Shown here in pieces: positions 11,601 through 25,100 of a DNA stretch of 64,000 nucleotides (position 1 is the stretch's first letter; every line of letters starts with the position of its first letter). A model generated the notes under the pieces. That model had not been told where the DNA came from. It worked only from the letters and a program-made list of their open reading frames with translations, and made no database searches. The DNA comes from Promerops cafer (lineage: Eukaryota > Chordata > Aves > Passeriformes > Nectariniidae): assembly GCA_013398275.1 (NCBI GenBank), contig VZSE01008770.1, positions 1,410,449-1,474,448 of the forward strand, given 5' to 3'. The translations under genes and the position numbers were made by a program.

Positions 11601-14600
11601 CTGAAATTAAATCCACAAATTTCAAATGAAATGCCATAATGGAATTTAAGATTTAAGATTAATTTTGTCTATGTAAAACAAAAATTGTTGGTAAGTGAGG
11701 TAACACTACCAGGAATTCTGCAGAATAAACCTAAGCTCACAATCAAAATAATTTCTAAATGCCAGTGAAACTGTCAGCAGTAGTATCTTCAGTTAGCTGA
11801 GAATTACTAGTACCTGGCTTCTTATTGCCACCCAGTAAACAAATGATAGGGAATCCACTGCACCTCAACTTAATGCTTTAATTAGAATATAACTGAATTC
11901 AGAAGAATAAAAAAGATACAAGGGAGGTCAGGAAAATGGAAAAGATTGGCTGATGTGTTCTCTACATTATTTATGAGGGTTAAAAGGAGCCCTGCCTGCC
12001 TGTGCAAAACTCCTCTGCAGGACAGTGCCCTGGTGCTGCTCAGGCAGCATCAGGTGATTGGTGTCTATCTGAGAAAGGATTAACTTCATGTTAGACAGAA
12101 AGTGAGACTGATTTTCAGAGATATGGGATGTCTTGGGCTGAGCATGATTTCCCAGGACTTGCTGTGCTTTGCTGGCTTGGGCTCTGTGCTGTGGGGAGAA
12201 GGTGTGAGGAGCATGGAAGTGGATCCCCAGCGCAGTTAATCTGGTGAGGGAGAACAGATGAGTTGCTGGCAGTTCTGTCGCTCTGTTTTAAATGCTCTGT
12301 GCTGTGGTGTGTTCTGAGTAACTGTCACCACGTCTGCAGGGGTATTATCCCAAGTGTGGACAGAAAAGGATGTACTGACACATGATTCAAAACTTTTGAA
12401 TGCTTGTTAGGAAGTAGATGTTTCACTCCCTGTATTCCAGTTTTAACATGGGAATTCTCTCAGGGTAGCTGGCTTCCCTTAGGCCACTGGAACCTGCCAT
12501 GTTTTATTGGTATTTCCTTACAGCTTCCATAGGTACAAACCGTTAGCTGGCTTTTATTATTAAACTTTGTTGGAATATCAAGACAGCTCATTTTGATGGC
12601 CTTTATTCTTCTGTATAAAGAAAAAAATAATAAAGGACCATTGTGATTATCCAATTTGTTTGCACATTGAACAGAAGGAAAAAAGCACTGGCAGTAGGGA
12701 AGCAGATAAAAAGAACTCAAAACAGAAAACATTTCCTGTTCTCACAGAACAGGACTCATTAAGTATAAAAAAAGTGTAAGAATAAATGTGCTACGTTTCA
12801 ACATTCCTTATTTTATTTGTGCTACATTACAGCATTCTTTGTTTTATTTAATGGCTCTATACTGGCAAATTGCATTGCTGACGTTAGGTTTTTTATTATT
12901 TTTTTTTTATGTATGCTGTGAAGATATTCACTCAGGAAAATTCCTAAACATGTATTTGACAGGTTAAGGTTTCTCTGTGGTGTTGCCTTCAGCAAAATAT
13001 TTCCGTGAAAATGTCACTGAGTGCTTTCCTTCTTGTAAGTGACCAAACGGCTCTTGAAGTTGTCACCTCACAAATGCAGTACTTGCTTTTTTTATTCCTT
13101 ATTTAATTTTAAAATAGTAATTGAAAGCTCAAGCTTTTAAATATCATAAATATCAATATATTTCTTCTCCATGTAAGTGATTTCAAGAAAGAAAGAAGCA
13201 AGCTCTTTTGTTCGTTGTATAGACAACCCACTTTTCTATAAATGACTAAATGTTATGCTTCAACTGCTGTGGTTATGGTGAAGAATAAAATAACTCTTAA
13301 AAGACTTTTTGGATCAGCTTATAAACATCAGTGAGTAAAGACAGAAAAATACAGAATCAATAAATACAATTCATAGCAGAAGTAATTTTTCTCCAGACTT
13401 AGAGCATGGAATGATAAACAGCAAAATAATGGGTAAAAGAGAAGATAGGTCTATCTGTAAAAATATTTGAATTGGTTTTAGTGCCCTGTCCTTCACATTT
13501 ATTGGGACGGGATTGTTAGATAGAAAGCATTAACAAAAGAAATCATCAGTTCAGAAGAATATATTTTTTTCAGCTGCATTACAGGGAAAAGTGTCAATCC
13601 CCTTGTCTCCTTTGGCATTAAAGTTAGAAAATTGACATATGTATATGTCAATCATAGCATATAAAGCCACCCATTCCAGCAGTCTATCAGTAATACAATG
13701 CATGCTTGAAATCCCAATTTCGAATTCATTTTCTCTCCAGACCAAATTAAATCACTTTCAAGGGAAGACTCAAATCTCTGTTACTTACGAAAATACACAG
13801 CTTTTCTTAGTGCCTGTTTTCTAAGCCCTACAGTCCTTTCAAACTTTATATATCAGGCTCAAACTCTGCATTCAGTCCTTGTGCATAATTTGGACACGCA
13901 CAGCTCATGTGGCCTGTCCCGTGCCCTATCTCCAGTCCTGCAAGAATTTCTGAAAGGAAATATCCTGCAAGCTGATGTAGGAGTAGGAGGGAGAGAGATT
14001 TTGGCAGTCTTTCATGAATAAGAATCTCTCCTTCCAGAATAACTTCCCTAAGAGTATTCTTCTCATGGCTTCATACCCAGGAGGAAATAAGTAGCCAGCT
14101 AGAAGCAAGGGAAGCAGAGACTTAGCAGAAAAGCCTTTGCTTTACTTGTTTAGAGATGGATACCAGTGGGTGATGAGAGATCAGAAATCTCTAAGAAAGA
14201 GGCCATTTGGCTCAGTATAAGAGAGAAATTAAAATGTACTCAGTAATCTATACAGTATGACGTGGCAAAATTAAGATAAATTTGCAGCATTCAGATGTCT
14301 GCTAGTGCAGAGCTTCATAATCTGCTTCAGAGTTGCTCTGTTTGGTAGTGTGAAAAAGCACCATACAACTCTATATATTATTTTTATCTGTTCTGTTACC
14401 AAGCTGCTATGTTTTTAACATATCTACTTTGCTAGTTGACATCCTAGAGTATAAAAGGCCTAGAGGAAAATCCTGCTTACTTGCTTCTTTTAAGCATTAT
14501 CCTATGTAAAGTAAAAAATATTATTTGCATTTTCTTTCCATCTGTAAGGAAGCCTCTTGATAACAAATGGAACCTTCAATACAATAAAATTTACATGAAA

Positions 14601-15590
14601 CAAGCTGTCATTTGAGAGCTGTGTGGTTGGAATGATGCCAGTCAATAATAGATTGCATACCTCTGGTTAATTTATTAGCCACCTGTTCCAGAATTCATTA
14701 CAAGAGCACATTAAGATGCTATCAGGCTGGGGGAGCATTTTGAGCTTCAGGCCTTTGAGGATGTTTTTCAGATAGAAAGTCAAGCTAATAGAAAACTGAA
14801 ATGAACAATAGTACATACTGCCCTCCATGGAGAAGAAGGGGGAATATTCCACAGGTTGCTATTTCTGCCTCTCTCCTCTTAGAGAAATAATAGAGGGATT
14901 TATGAAAATTTCTTCTCAATTAAAATGGAAGCTAATAAAGGAAACCTAATAATGCAGAGATTGCAAGTGTTAGTGCAACTGATGATCTTTACAGACATGG
15001 GAATATGACAAAATTATGAGGTATTACAGACTAATTTGTTTACTGCTTTTCATGAGCGAGAAGGCATAATTTTCCATATGAATATTTCTGCAATTCAGAG
15101 CTTAATTTTTCATAACCCAGCTGATGAGAGTGTATCAATGTCACGTGCACAGTTACAAAATAGAGTTACAAAACCAGAAGCTAAGAAAACTGTACGGTGG
15201 AGAAGGACATTGGGCAGATTGCCAGAGGCATTAAGATTTTAAGGATATGCCTGGATAGAAAAGGTTTGGCTTGCTTCTCTGTGCTCATTCAGTCTGCACC
15301 ACTGTGTGTGGTCCACACATAAATGAGACAAGCAAACAACACAGGTTTGCTCTCAATCCTGAGGAGTAACAGTATGGCACTGAACAATGGGGATCTCATG
15401 GAAAATATCCTAAAATAAGTCAAAGTTCATGCAGCAGGGTCCAGGTGGGAACTATCACGCCACTGCTTTTAGAAGAAGTGGTAATAACACACATTCTCAG
15501 ATTCATTTTGATTAGTACTAATGGCAAATATTTATGTGCACTGAACAGCCCTGGGTGATCAGCAGCTTTTTATATATCTCAGCTATTTAT
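8698..15590. other. Intronic sequence with no recognised gene or element
   Basis: AT-rich. It contains an A-rich stretch at about 10270-10310, a moderately GC-richer block at about 11990-12330 that I could not assign to a repeat family, and the near-palindrome at 13631-13652. No coding similarity was recognised on either strand. Confidence 0.5.
13631..13652. repeat. Short inverted repeat (10-bp arms, 2-base centre)
   Basis: The arm attgacatat is followed by gt and then the exact reverse complement atatgtcaat. It lies in AT-rich DNA, where such motifs arise fairly often by chance. Confidence 0.9.
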
Positions 15591-15604
15591 TTATCTCTTT
15601 TTAT

Positions 15605-15629
15605 ATACCTAAATATATATATATTTATA
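15605..15629. repeat. AT-rich simple repeat abutting the SINE
   Basis: The sequence atacctaaatatatatatatttata lies immediately 5' of the tRNA-derived SINE. It may be the insertion target or a later expansion. Confidence 0.7.
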
Positions 15630-15759
15630 AAGCTCAGTTGGTGAGAGCATGATGCCAATAACACCAAGGTCATGGAGTTGATCCTTGTACAGACCATTTA
15701 TTTAGAAGTTGGACTCGATGTTTCTTGTGGCTTCCTCCCAAGTCAGAATATTCTGTGAT
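15630..15759 (+). mobile_element. tRNA-Ile-derived SINE with CR1-like tail (TguSINE1-like)
   Basis: The first 67 bases align along almost their whole length with a eukaryotic tRNA-Ile gene: the A-box region agctcagttgg, then gagagcatgatg, the anticodon-loop region ccaataacaccaaggtc, a decayed B-box (gagttgatcc), and an acceptor end tgtacagacca. About eight bases of the tRNA 5' end are missing. From about 15705 the sequence becomes CR1-like (gttggactcgatg, cttcctcccaagtcagaat, attctgtgat). A tRNA-Ile head on a CR1 3' tail is the known design of the songbird SINE TguSINE1, mobilised by CR1 enzymes. Degeneracy of the B-box and the missing 5' bases make it an inactive copy and not a tRNA gene. 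Confidence 0.85.
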
Positions 15760-18700
15760 AAACAGCACACAGTAACTTTAGCATTGATTGAGTACTGATT
15801 TGAGAATAGTAACTACTGAGCAATCAGAAAAACATTCCTTCAGTATGTGAGTTTGTTATAGAGGTATCTTATTCAGATCCATACTGGCCTCATGTGAAAT
15901 GAGGATAACCAGAGGGGTGTTGCAGTAGGCATGAAGGGAAAGGGGGAAGAGAAAAGGTGAAAACCCTAATTCAGCATCTCATCAGAAGGATTGTTGGGAA
16001 AAAAGCCACATCTGTGATTAATGCAGTATACCACCATTATCAGAATCACCACATTTGATTGTTTAAGCTTAGATGAGACAGCAAAAGTTTTCATGACCTA
16101 TCAGCTCTCTAAGTGATAGAATTAAGAACTTCTTAACTGTAAGTTGCTTAATGCTAAAGGAAGAATACAATGTCAAGACAGGAATACATATTCTTGAAAC
16201 AGCTTCAATGCGACCACTTATTTCTGGGTATAAGATGGAGTCATACTGCTCAAAATGTCATTTTGAATAGTTTAATCTATCTTTAATGCTACTGCTGGAT
16301 ATTCTCAGCTGAGAGAAAATGATTCAGGTTCTGTGCTCACAGCTGCACTTGGTTTCAGCCAGAAGGAAAAGCAGCAATAAAACACATGGAAATTTGTGTG
16401 TGATCCTTTGCTACTTTTCATCTTGTGTAGACGTGTTCAGTTTTGCAAAGAGAAGGGAAATACTGTTATTCTGAGCTGATATCTTCTAGCCCTCGTACTG
16501 TATGAATGTAAGCACTTACAGAAGTGCTTACATTTCAACAATGAATAAGACTCAGTATCTCCTCAAGGAACAGCCTCACTAATATGCCATTCTTTAAAAA
16601 AATGTTACAGATACCTGATAAAGGCTCTGCAAAGTCCTACACATTTCTCCAAGCTGTCTACGTGTGCAGCTTTTGTTCAAGCAAACTGATGCTGAGAATT
16701 GCTAAACAAATAGACTTTTTTTTAGGAGTGATAGCATGGAGCAGGGTACTAAGTGGATCACAGTGTTGTAGTTCAGAGGATCCTCTGTTTGTATTACCAA
16801 AGCAGAATTTATGTTAGTAACAAACTCTTATTAATGACCTCAAAGGGATATTTTGGGTGACTTTATTGTAGGGTTTATAACTTAAGTGACCAACAGCAGT
16901 GGCATATCTCTGTTAAATATAAATATAGAATGGCTGATTCCTCTCATTCCTGTTCTCCATTTTGTTGCAGTATGGTATAAACAGAGCGATTCCTCTGGGA
17001 CTCTCCTTTTTATTAAGGTGCTTTGTCCTGGAAGCCCTGTGACCACACTGTTCCTTGGCCAGGCAGCCACACTGAGCAGGCACAGGGTATTTGAGCCTGT
17101 GCCAAGCCTGAGCAGCTTCTGTGACTGCTCTCAGCTCTTCTGGGGGCCAAACATCCTGCCGCAAACCACCTCAGTGGCATTAAGCCCATCTTTTTCTTCC
17201 ACTGCCTGTGCTGACTTAGGCAGGAGAATAAATTCACTAAGACCATGCAATTTTAAAAATAGCTCAAAAGTTGGTGCGCGTATTTTCATGTTCTTTAGAA
17301 TGTTTATGAGATTTTATTCCATAATTTTAAGCCATTATTAACGTGGCACCTGTCCTGCAAATGGCTGTTCATTTTAACGTAGTCATAAGTACTGAAAGTA
17401 GAACAAAAGATTAAAAGATCACTACTAAGTTATTTTTATGAAAACATCATTCCTAGCAGATTTAAAATTAAACTAAATTGATTTTAAAGCAGTAGCACTG
17501 TACTGTTCTCTCTGGTGAACTCTTAACTAAGATCAGTGGAGAAAAACCTAGTTCAGAAGAATCATGTTCCTGTCAGATCAAAAACTTTGTATTTCAGATT
17601 CTGCAAAGAACTAAGTTCTATCTCACTGTTCATTATAAAATGTGCTACAATAGTCACCTTTAAGCAATACATAGGCCATATAAAGTCTGGGCAAATTCAG
17701 GGAGTTTTGAAGCAATTTTTCCTGACCTTTAGATCTGTGAGCATTGGCTAGAAACAGAATGATTTGAAATTGGTTTAGAACAATTTATTTTAATGTTGAA
17801 AAATGCAGTTAGAAGTCTTTCTAAGCAAGTCCTATCCTCTAAGCTGGATGGACTCCTAAAGCAGTGAAATTTCCACCACAGTGCGGGGAAGAATAATTTT
17901 CTTCATTTGAACAGAAAAGAACGTAACGTGTGTGTCATCGCAACAGAGATGTCTGCTGTGAACAATTATTCAAAATTGTCTGAGGCTAGAAAGTGGCAAA
18001 TGAAAATACAATTTTTGAGAAACTGCTTTTCTAGTAGTGAGAACCTCGGCATAAAAGAGAGACTGGCATAGAGAGAGCCATCTAGAAGAGGCATAAAAAC
18101 AAAGGGTTTAACAGCAGAGAAACCCCCAAATCATTGCCAGGTGGCTGTTTAGAGGGAGGGTGAAGAACTGCATCAACAGGGAATTTTTCTGAAGGCTTCC
18201 AGTGTGTAGGACCATGTAAACTTTGACAAGATAAAGGCTTTCACAGAACTACAGATCTATTCATAAGTTCCTGGTGCCTTATTCAGATTTATTATGAATA
18301 GTTTTGCATATTCCACTTAATTTGCATGGAAATTAACTCTACCTGCAAAAAAATAATTCTGAATACTTTAGTGAAACAAAAATGAGCCTCCCTCACCTGT
18401 TCCCCTGCCTCTTGGCCAATAGTACATTTTCTCTGAGGATAAGAGGATGTTGGTCCAGCCTCATGAGTAAGTCAGTGTTTCAGCTGTGTGCCCAAAGGGG
18501 TGAAAGGAGGCATGAAGTGAAACACTTTGGGTTATTCTAGTGGATAAAAGCCTCACGACAGAATAGGAGGTGTTGATGTTCACCACCACGAGCGAAGCCT
18601 GAATTCCAGAGACACCGGTTTGTTAAATGTCTTTGTGAACGTCCCATGAAACAGGTATTGCATCAAAGCACTGAAAATACAACAGCAGGAAAATAGCATT

Positions 18701-21700
18701 AACAAAGTGTGGTCTGGTGACTAAAAATGGAGGATATCACCAAAGGCCTGACTTTATTCTGGGACCACATGACTCTTCAGAGCCCTTTTGCCTCAGCGGC
18801 TGAAGAGCTGTGGGGAATCAGCACCACACTGACATTCCATTGTAGAGCAAAATCAGGAAGTCTGTAGCCTTAGAGAGTTTGGAGACATCTCATCTTGTTC
18901 CCCTTTTCCTTTCTCTCTGTGTGACTGATGATTGTCGTATCCTTTCAGAAAGATAGGAAATAGGGATTTTAAAAGTCTATGAGATGCACAGAAATATTGA
19001 GCATTGGCACAGGATGTGGAATGAGAGCTCTGAAGCCCTCGCCTTGCTGTTCAGTCCATCACAGGACACTGCCATGGGGGGGTCTGTGAGCACAGAGGAT
19101 GCTGCTACAATTTCCAGGCTGTGTGCTGGTACATCTGCTGTAGCAGCCCTAAAGAAAGGCAAAATACAATGTAAGCTGACATTGTCCCTCTCAGAGCAAT
19201 CTTCAGCTAGTGGGGTTTCTCCTCTGCCTCTTAAATTTTTGTGATGTTACAATTATGCAGGAATGAATGCACATGTGTCATGAATGGAGCATGACTGGTT
19301 TTGGGGAAAAAAAATCCAAATTACATGCATGGTGAAAAAGTGGGAGGAAGGTAAGGGGAGATTGTAATGACTTCCCTGGAATGAGAATGATGAGAAAGAA
19401 GAGGGATGCATTTTGTTGGTGAGAGGTTTTGTGTTATTGTAGCCCCCGGTGGGAAAACTTCTTGAGTTTGATTTTCCAGTATTATGAAGATGTGTCTAAA
19501 CCATGTAAATTTTACAAAAGTGGTGAGGTAAGATGTATAAACTTATCCAGATTTATAATTTTATTTTAGTTGCTTTTATATGAAGGCATTTCTACTCTAA
19601 GTTCTTGCTAGAGTAATCTTCTAATTATATGAATTGAAAGCCTCACACAATGGGATGCTATTAGTATTATATAATCATTAGTCCAGAAATCATGACTCTT
19701 TAAATATTAAGTATTTCCATTAAATTTCATGCACATGTTAATTTAGACTCGGCTCAAGGAAATCTGTGATTCCAGCCAAATGTTACTTGTTCAAATGCTT
19801 ACTGTAGCTCTGTGTCTGTGTGTTACAAATTTCCATGCTCCACTTTACCAAGTAAGCAAAGAGGCTCTGCTTCTATGAGAGAAAAATAACAGCAGCAACC
19901 TGTGGCTTTGTAAGTGGTGAAAGCAGTGTGTTCTCTCCTGCCATTTAGGCTCAAATTATTCTAAATTTCAGATCTGAGTGTTTATAATCTTTGCAGAGGA
20001 GCTAAGGGTGGGAAAATCTCCCTTTGTTTGCCAAGACTGCAGCTGGTGTCTCTCCTTGCTGAAATCCTTTTGATGTCTCATCTGGCCAACTAAATAACCA
20101 GTGCTGGGCAACAGCTCCTTGTTGTTCCCGAATCTGGTGGAGTGTCAGGGCGTGATCAGAGTTGAGGGAAGGCATGCTGTCTTTGAGCTGGCAGAGCAGT
20201 GAGAAATGGTGCAGAATATGTGGAAGGACCTGCCAGTTCACGTGCGGTAAACAAGCCCCTTCCTGGCGGAGCAGCGCCGCAGATAATGACGCACTTCAGA
20301 GAGCTCCGAGAGCTGGCATCACAGGAAACTCTCCAGGCTGACAAATCCTTCTCAGGTAAACCAGCAAATGAGCACTTCACAGGAAGGAGAGAAAGTGACA
20401 GGACAAAAAGCAGCTCCCTTCAAGGGTTTACGAGGCAACTTCCTTCTTCTCCTCCCTCACAAGATGCAAGTTATATAAATATTCAAAATAAACATCTGCC
20501 GTGGAGGTTGTACCCAACCCTGGCTATAAATTAAAAATAAAAACCAGAACAGAGCTGGTAGGGAATAAAAGGCCAACACAACACAGCTGGCACCTTATCC
20601 TTAAAACTGAGTAAATAATATTTGTCTTGGTGTATCCTTTTCCCTTTTGATCTCTGAGAAAACAGCACATTACAAAGCCCCTGAAACCAAACATTCCAGG
20701 GAGACCCATGGCAATTACTCCATCACTTGCTGTGAGGGTTCCTCAGGTACAAGGTTCTTCAGCTTTCCTCTTGTAAGTAACTCAGGAAGGTTTGGGAGAT
20801 AAGCAAGATGTGTCCTTGTCCTCCTAAAGGGAAGAGCATGCAGTAGCTTGTCTACATTTGGAAATTACCTGAATAGCTGTTGCACAATAAATTATTCCAC
20901 AGTAACTGACATTATACGGGCATTATTGTGAAATATTTATGACATTTTCTGACTATAATTTTTCAAAGAAAAAACACTCTTTTTCTGAGGTAGAATAACC
21001 CCACAGGGAGTTAAAGAGCTAATTCTTTAGTAATCATTCCTGTGAGGTGACCTAGACAGACAGCTTCTTAGCAATGTTACAAGTGAAGAAAAAGGTTCCA
21101 CTTTTACCTTCTTGTGAAAGGGCACACTAAGTTACACTGACCCAGTTTCACATTCATTTAGTGATCCAACACTGCATGAGATTTAATTTCTGTTGACAAT
21201 TCAAGGAAATAAATATGTTTTGTGATCAGTGCTGCTGAGTTACTCAGAATAAAATATAAATGAAGCCCACGTGTATTTAACATTGCGTGCTCAAAGAATA
21301 GATCATAGGCATCCTGTTCAATTGTGCAATTAATTTCATCTTTTCCCTTATAGCACATGTTTGTGGGTGGGAGGAAAGGAAGGAAGTGGTATCTTGCTTT
21401 GGAATTGCACACCAGTCAGTTTAGTTCTGTTATACGTGGGCAATGCTGATGGAGTTAATTGAGCTGCAACTTGTAATGGAGATGGAATTTTGCTCTCCCG
21501 GTGTTTACTTTCCAGTTAACCTGTACTTCTCATTTGTTAGTAATTTAGTTCAAAATCCATGTCTCTGCTTCATTTCTATTCGTATTAATTAAACAGATCC
21601 CTTGCAAGCAAAATTCGTTCAAGTTTAATAGTGTTGGCATTCTAACTTACTTCTTTTTTGTGAGTTAAAATGTGAGGCTTTAAAAATACATTGGGAAAAT

Positions 21701-21850
21701 GTAGTAGGGGCCAAATGAGTCATCAGAACTCCTTCTGACTCTCATTTACTAGTCTGCTTTCCTCAGGATGTGGTATAATGATGCTCAAATTGTCATCTGC
21801 ATTTGCTAAGTTAAGGGAGGCTGTTCTGTAGGATGAAAAATAAATGCGGA
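15760..21850. other. Intronic sequence with no recognised gene or element
   Basis: AT-rich with GC-richer blocks at about 17020-17230 and 20100-20310. The longest open frame, 151 codons on + at 16886-17341, has no recognised motif and no splice or start-site support. A perfect hairpin at 16505-16534 is listed separately. Confidence 0.5.
16505..16534. repeat. Perfect short hairpin (13-bp arms, 4-base loop)
   Basis: The arm aatgtaagcactt, the loop acag and the arm aagtgcttacatt are exactly complementary. The stem is too short for a typical microRNA precursor and the flanks do not obviously extend it. Confidence 0.95.
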
Positions 21851-22113
21851 TTGGAAATATCTGAAGGGAGGGTGGAAAGAAGACAGAGCCAGGCTTTTTT
21901 CAGTGTTTGCCCAGTGACAGGACAAGAGTTGATGGGCACACACTAGAACACAGGAGAGGCTGCCTGAACATTAGAAAACACTTCTTTGCTGTGAGTCTGA
22001 CCAAGCACAGGCACAGGTTGCCCAGAAGAGTGGAGTCTCCATCCTTGGAGGTAAAAGCAGGCAGACATCTGAGCATGCAGAGAGTTTCTCTAGGCACCCC
22101 AGCTCCCTGCTGA
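21851..22113 (+). mobile_element. CR1 LINE fragment (end of coding region, 3' tip missing)
   Basis: It contains ggaaatatctgaagggaggg, then gccaggcttttttcagtg, then cccagtgacaggacaagag, then gaacattagaaaacacttct, then cacaggttgcccagaagagt and ggagtctccatccttggagg. These are the blocks of the CR1 region around the end of the reverse-transcriptase ORF, in the right order. The terminal ATTCTGTGATT repeats are absent, so the copy is broken at both ends. A 68-codon open frame inside it reflects this CR1 sequence and is not a host gene. Confidence 0.9.
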
Positions 22114-25100
22114 CAAGATTTTTAGCTTGCAGGAATAATTATATGGCAGGTGTGAGGTTTATTTATTAGTTTTCATAAGGCAGCAGATTGCCATGTTGCC
22201 AGAATTTGCTTTTCTCACTGCTGCTGGTTAATTTTCACCCTCGGTAAAAGGAGCTGATTTGCAGTTTCCCTTTTGAGCATTAAAAGTCATCAGACCCAGG
22301 CAAAGTCAGGAAACTATTCAACAGAGGCTCTTTCCCAGGAGCTGAGGGAAAAAATGTTAGTTCCATGGTCTGAAAGTACCCAGAATCTTCTCCACAATGC
22401 ATTTTTTTTTTTATAAGTTCAGGTTTCTGAACAGGTGAAACTACCATGTAGATGCAAAAATATGTTTATGATAGTAAAAAAAATTCCTTTTTTTCTTAAA
22501 TTTTCCCCCTTGCCTTATCAATTTGTAATATTTGTCTTCTTCAGGGATGTAAAGGAGCATAAATTTTGATGCAGTTTACTCTGGTTTGAGAGTCTACCTT
22601 TCCTATTTCACTATTACTTCCTACCTAATTAGGTTTGTTTCCTGCAGTCCCTTACAAGGAGGTATCCAAGTTGAGTTGAGATTAAATTCCAACTAAAAAA
22701 TCCGTGTCCTTTCACAGTAAGAGAACTGTAGCTTTGATGGAGAATCTTCTTTTAGGCAATGAAAAAGTCATACCTCTCTCATTTAAAAAAAAAGAATAGA
22801 AAGAATTAGTGTTTCATGTTTCTTCTGTGTAGTAACTGAAAAATTGCTGATGTCTCTTCAGATTAAAATTGGGTTAGCTATTGATGTCAGGAAAAGGAAA
22901 AAAAATAAGTAATTTAATTCATACTTGACTGTTTGACCCAACTCAATGTGCCTCTATCTGCCACAAAATACATCTGCCAGAAAAGAAAGCAAATTATTTC
23001 TGGAAATTAGGGCATGTTCAGTGTTTCAGCAGCTCAACTGAGAAGTTTATTTACTGTCAGCTGCAGCAGGAATGGAGAGTGGCACAACAAGCCAAGGCCA
23101 GGCCAGGCCACAAAAAAGGGTTTGTGTGGCACCAATTCTAGAGCATGTCTGATACCGTTTAAAATTATTACTTTGAAAAGTTATTCATGTCCTTTTAAAA
23201 TGTGCTGTGGGTTATGGACCAGTCTATGCAAAAAGAAAAATTCCCTGCTTTGAGCAGGATGGAGACTACTGAACAGCTTCAGTCTGTCACAGGCAGCTGA
23301 GCAGTTCTATGTTACTTGACCTCAAATAATGTGTTTCTGTAGGCAGGAGACAGAACTGGGGCTGACATGAGCTCCTGTTCTCTCAGACTGCATGAAAATC
23401 TACCCATATTTAGCCTGCACAAATATCCAGGTACCTGTGAGTGTCCTAGAAGTTATAAAAAGCTGATTATTTAGAGGACAGCATGAACTCTTCAGGAAAA
23501 TAAAGCTTGTATGCCACACTTGGAGACACAAACTTCAATTATATAGTTTTAAAATTGTCAGAGTCAGTTTCCAAAACTGTGGATCCCATTTCTAAAAAAG
23601 AAGATTTTGTACTGTTTTTTTTTTTCCTGCCCAGCTCCCTAGAGGATGCACCTGCAGCAGATGCCATATGGTTGGTACATCCCCATGTTGTCCACTGATC
23701 AGTCCTCATTCACTTCTGAATTTTTGTGTTGCAAGCTGTGCTTGTCTCAGGTTTGCAGATCAGTGGAAAAGCTGAGGCACAGGGGCATGAGGCAGGAGAG
23801 ATTTCACTTGCAGTGACACCACAAACCTCCAGAACCCTCCTTAAAATCTGACCCTGCATTTTGCTCCCTTCCCCCTCTCTGGCAGCTAAGGCTGCACTTC
23901 AGAGCTGCACTAAAAGCCTTAAGTGGAGCAGTTACATTTTTACTCCTGTCTCTTTCTAGATACAGTAAAGTACATGTTAAGAACCATTTAAAATGGCTAA
24001 CAATTGATGAGTCTAAGCAGGTTTTTTAAATGTAGATGCATTTTAAGACTTTGGTATTAAAAAAAAAAAAAAAAAACAAACAAAAAACATAATGCATTAG
24101 CCTAGAAACAGAAGAGAAAATAGTCACATATATGTGTGCAACATAGATTGAACAGTTTGGTATTGCCTAAAGAAATAAAACTTGATAAATAATTCTGCAT
24201 TCCCATCCATATTTCCTTTTACTTCAGTAATAAAATGGATGGAGAGACCAGATTAACTTCAGGAAGGAATTTCAGACACGCATCATCTGCTAAGGTGTTC
24301 CCAGATATTGCTGTGAAAGACTTTGGCCAAACCTACTATTCCTGTTTGGGATTTTTATTCTGCTGGACAAATTAACTCCTGACAAACTCCAGTCCTTGTG
24401 TCAGTGGGAAACCTGACAAGACAAGAGCATCAGTGTACTTAGAAACCCTCATGAGAGAAGAATATCAGACAGCCATTCTAATGTGGCTTGTTTAGTTTTT
24501 TCGTGTCACTTACAATACAAATAAGGCAAATAGGGTGCATTTTGCTGCTGCTGAATGACCTTTGTTTTTATAAACACTTCAGTGCTGTTTTAGTAAGCAG
24601 CAGCAGAGGCAAGTTATTGTTTTGTACATTGCTTCACTGTTAAATCCGTTCCCAAGACAATTTCTCAAGTATTTCTGATAAAGTAAAATGAAATACTCTT
24701 TGCTGCCATGCCCACAGAATGATACATACTGAAGATACAGAGCAAAAATAATGAGAAAAATGTCAAGAACTAAATTGCCTAAGACAGAAGGCTAAATTGA
24801 TAGAGTCTTTATGTTATGCCTCAACCACTTGAACAGAATTTCTAGTTCATATCTTAAAATGCTCCAGGAGGAAGGCACGAGGGTTTTTGTTAAGTGCAGA
24901 GCTGGTGGTTCAGGATGATTGTCTTCAAGCATTACCTTGACTTTCAGATGTTTATTTTGATATGCTGTTAGTCAATACTGCAATCATGACATTTTATGCT
25001 GGAAGCTGCTCTGTCAATAAGCCCCTTATTCTCTACAGGCAGTGCAGTGGCATTTGCTAACATTTTGTATAAGATCTTCATTGAGCTGTTACAGTGTGAA

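Noticed and set aside
11990..12330. Possible LTR or endogenous retrovirus fragment
   Set aside because: The block is GC-richer than its flanks, but I could not identify LTR ends, a primer-binding site or any retroviral motif.
15630..15696. Functional tRNA-Ile gene
   Set aside because: The 5' acceptor bases are missing, the B-box is decayed and a CR1-like tail follows. It is the head of a SINE.
16886..17341. 151-codon plus-strand open frame as a gene
   Set aside because: It sits in a GC-richer patch with overlapping frames on both strands; no family resemblance.
21907..22113. 68-codon open frame as a small host gene
   Set aside because: It lies entirely within a CR1 fragment and reflects degraded LINE sequence.
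24059..24077. Poly-A tail of a processed retrocopy
   Set aside because: No coding-like or SINE-like body and no AATAAA was found immediately upstream; treated as a simple A-run. The same holds for 25130-25145 and 46955-46970.
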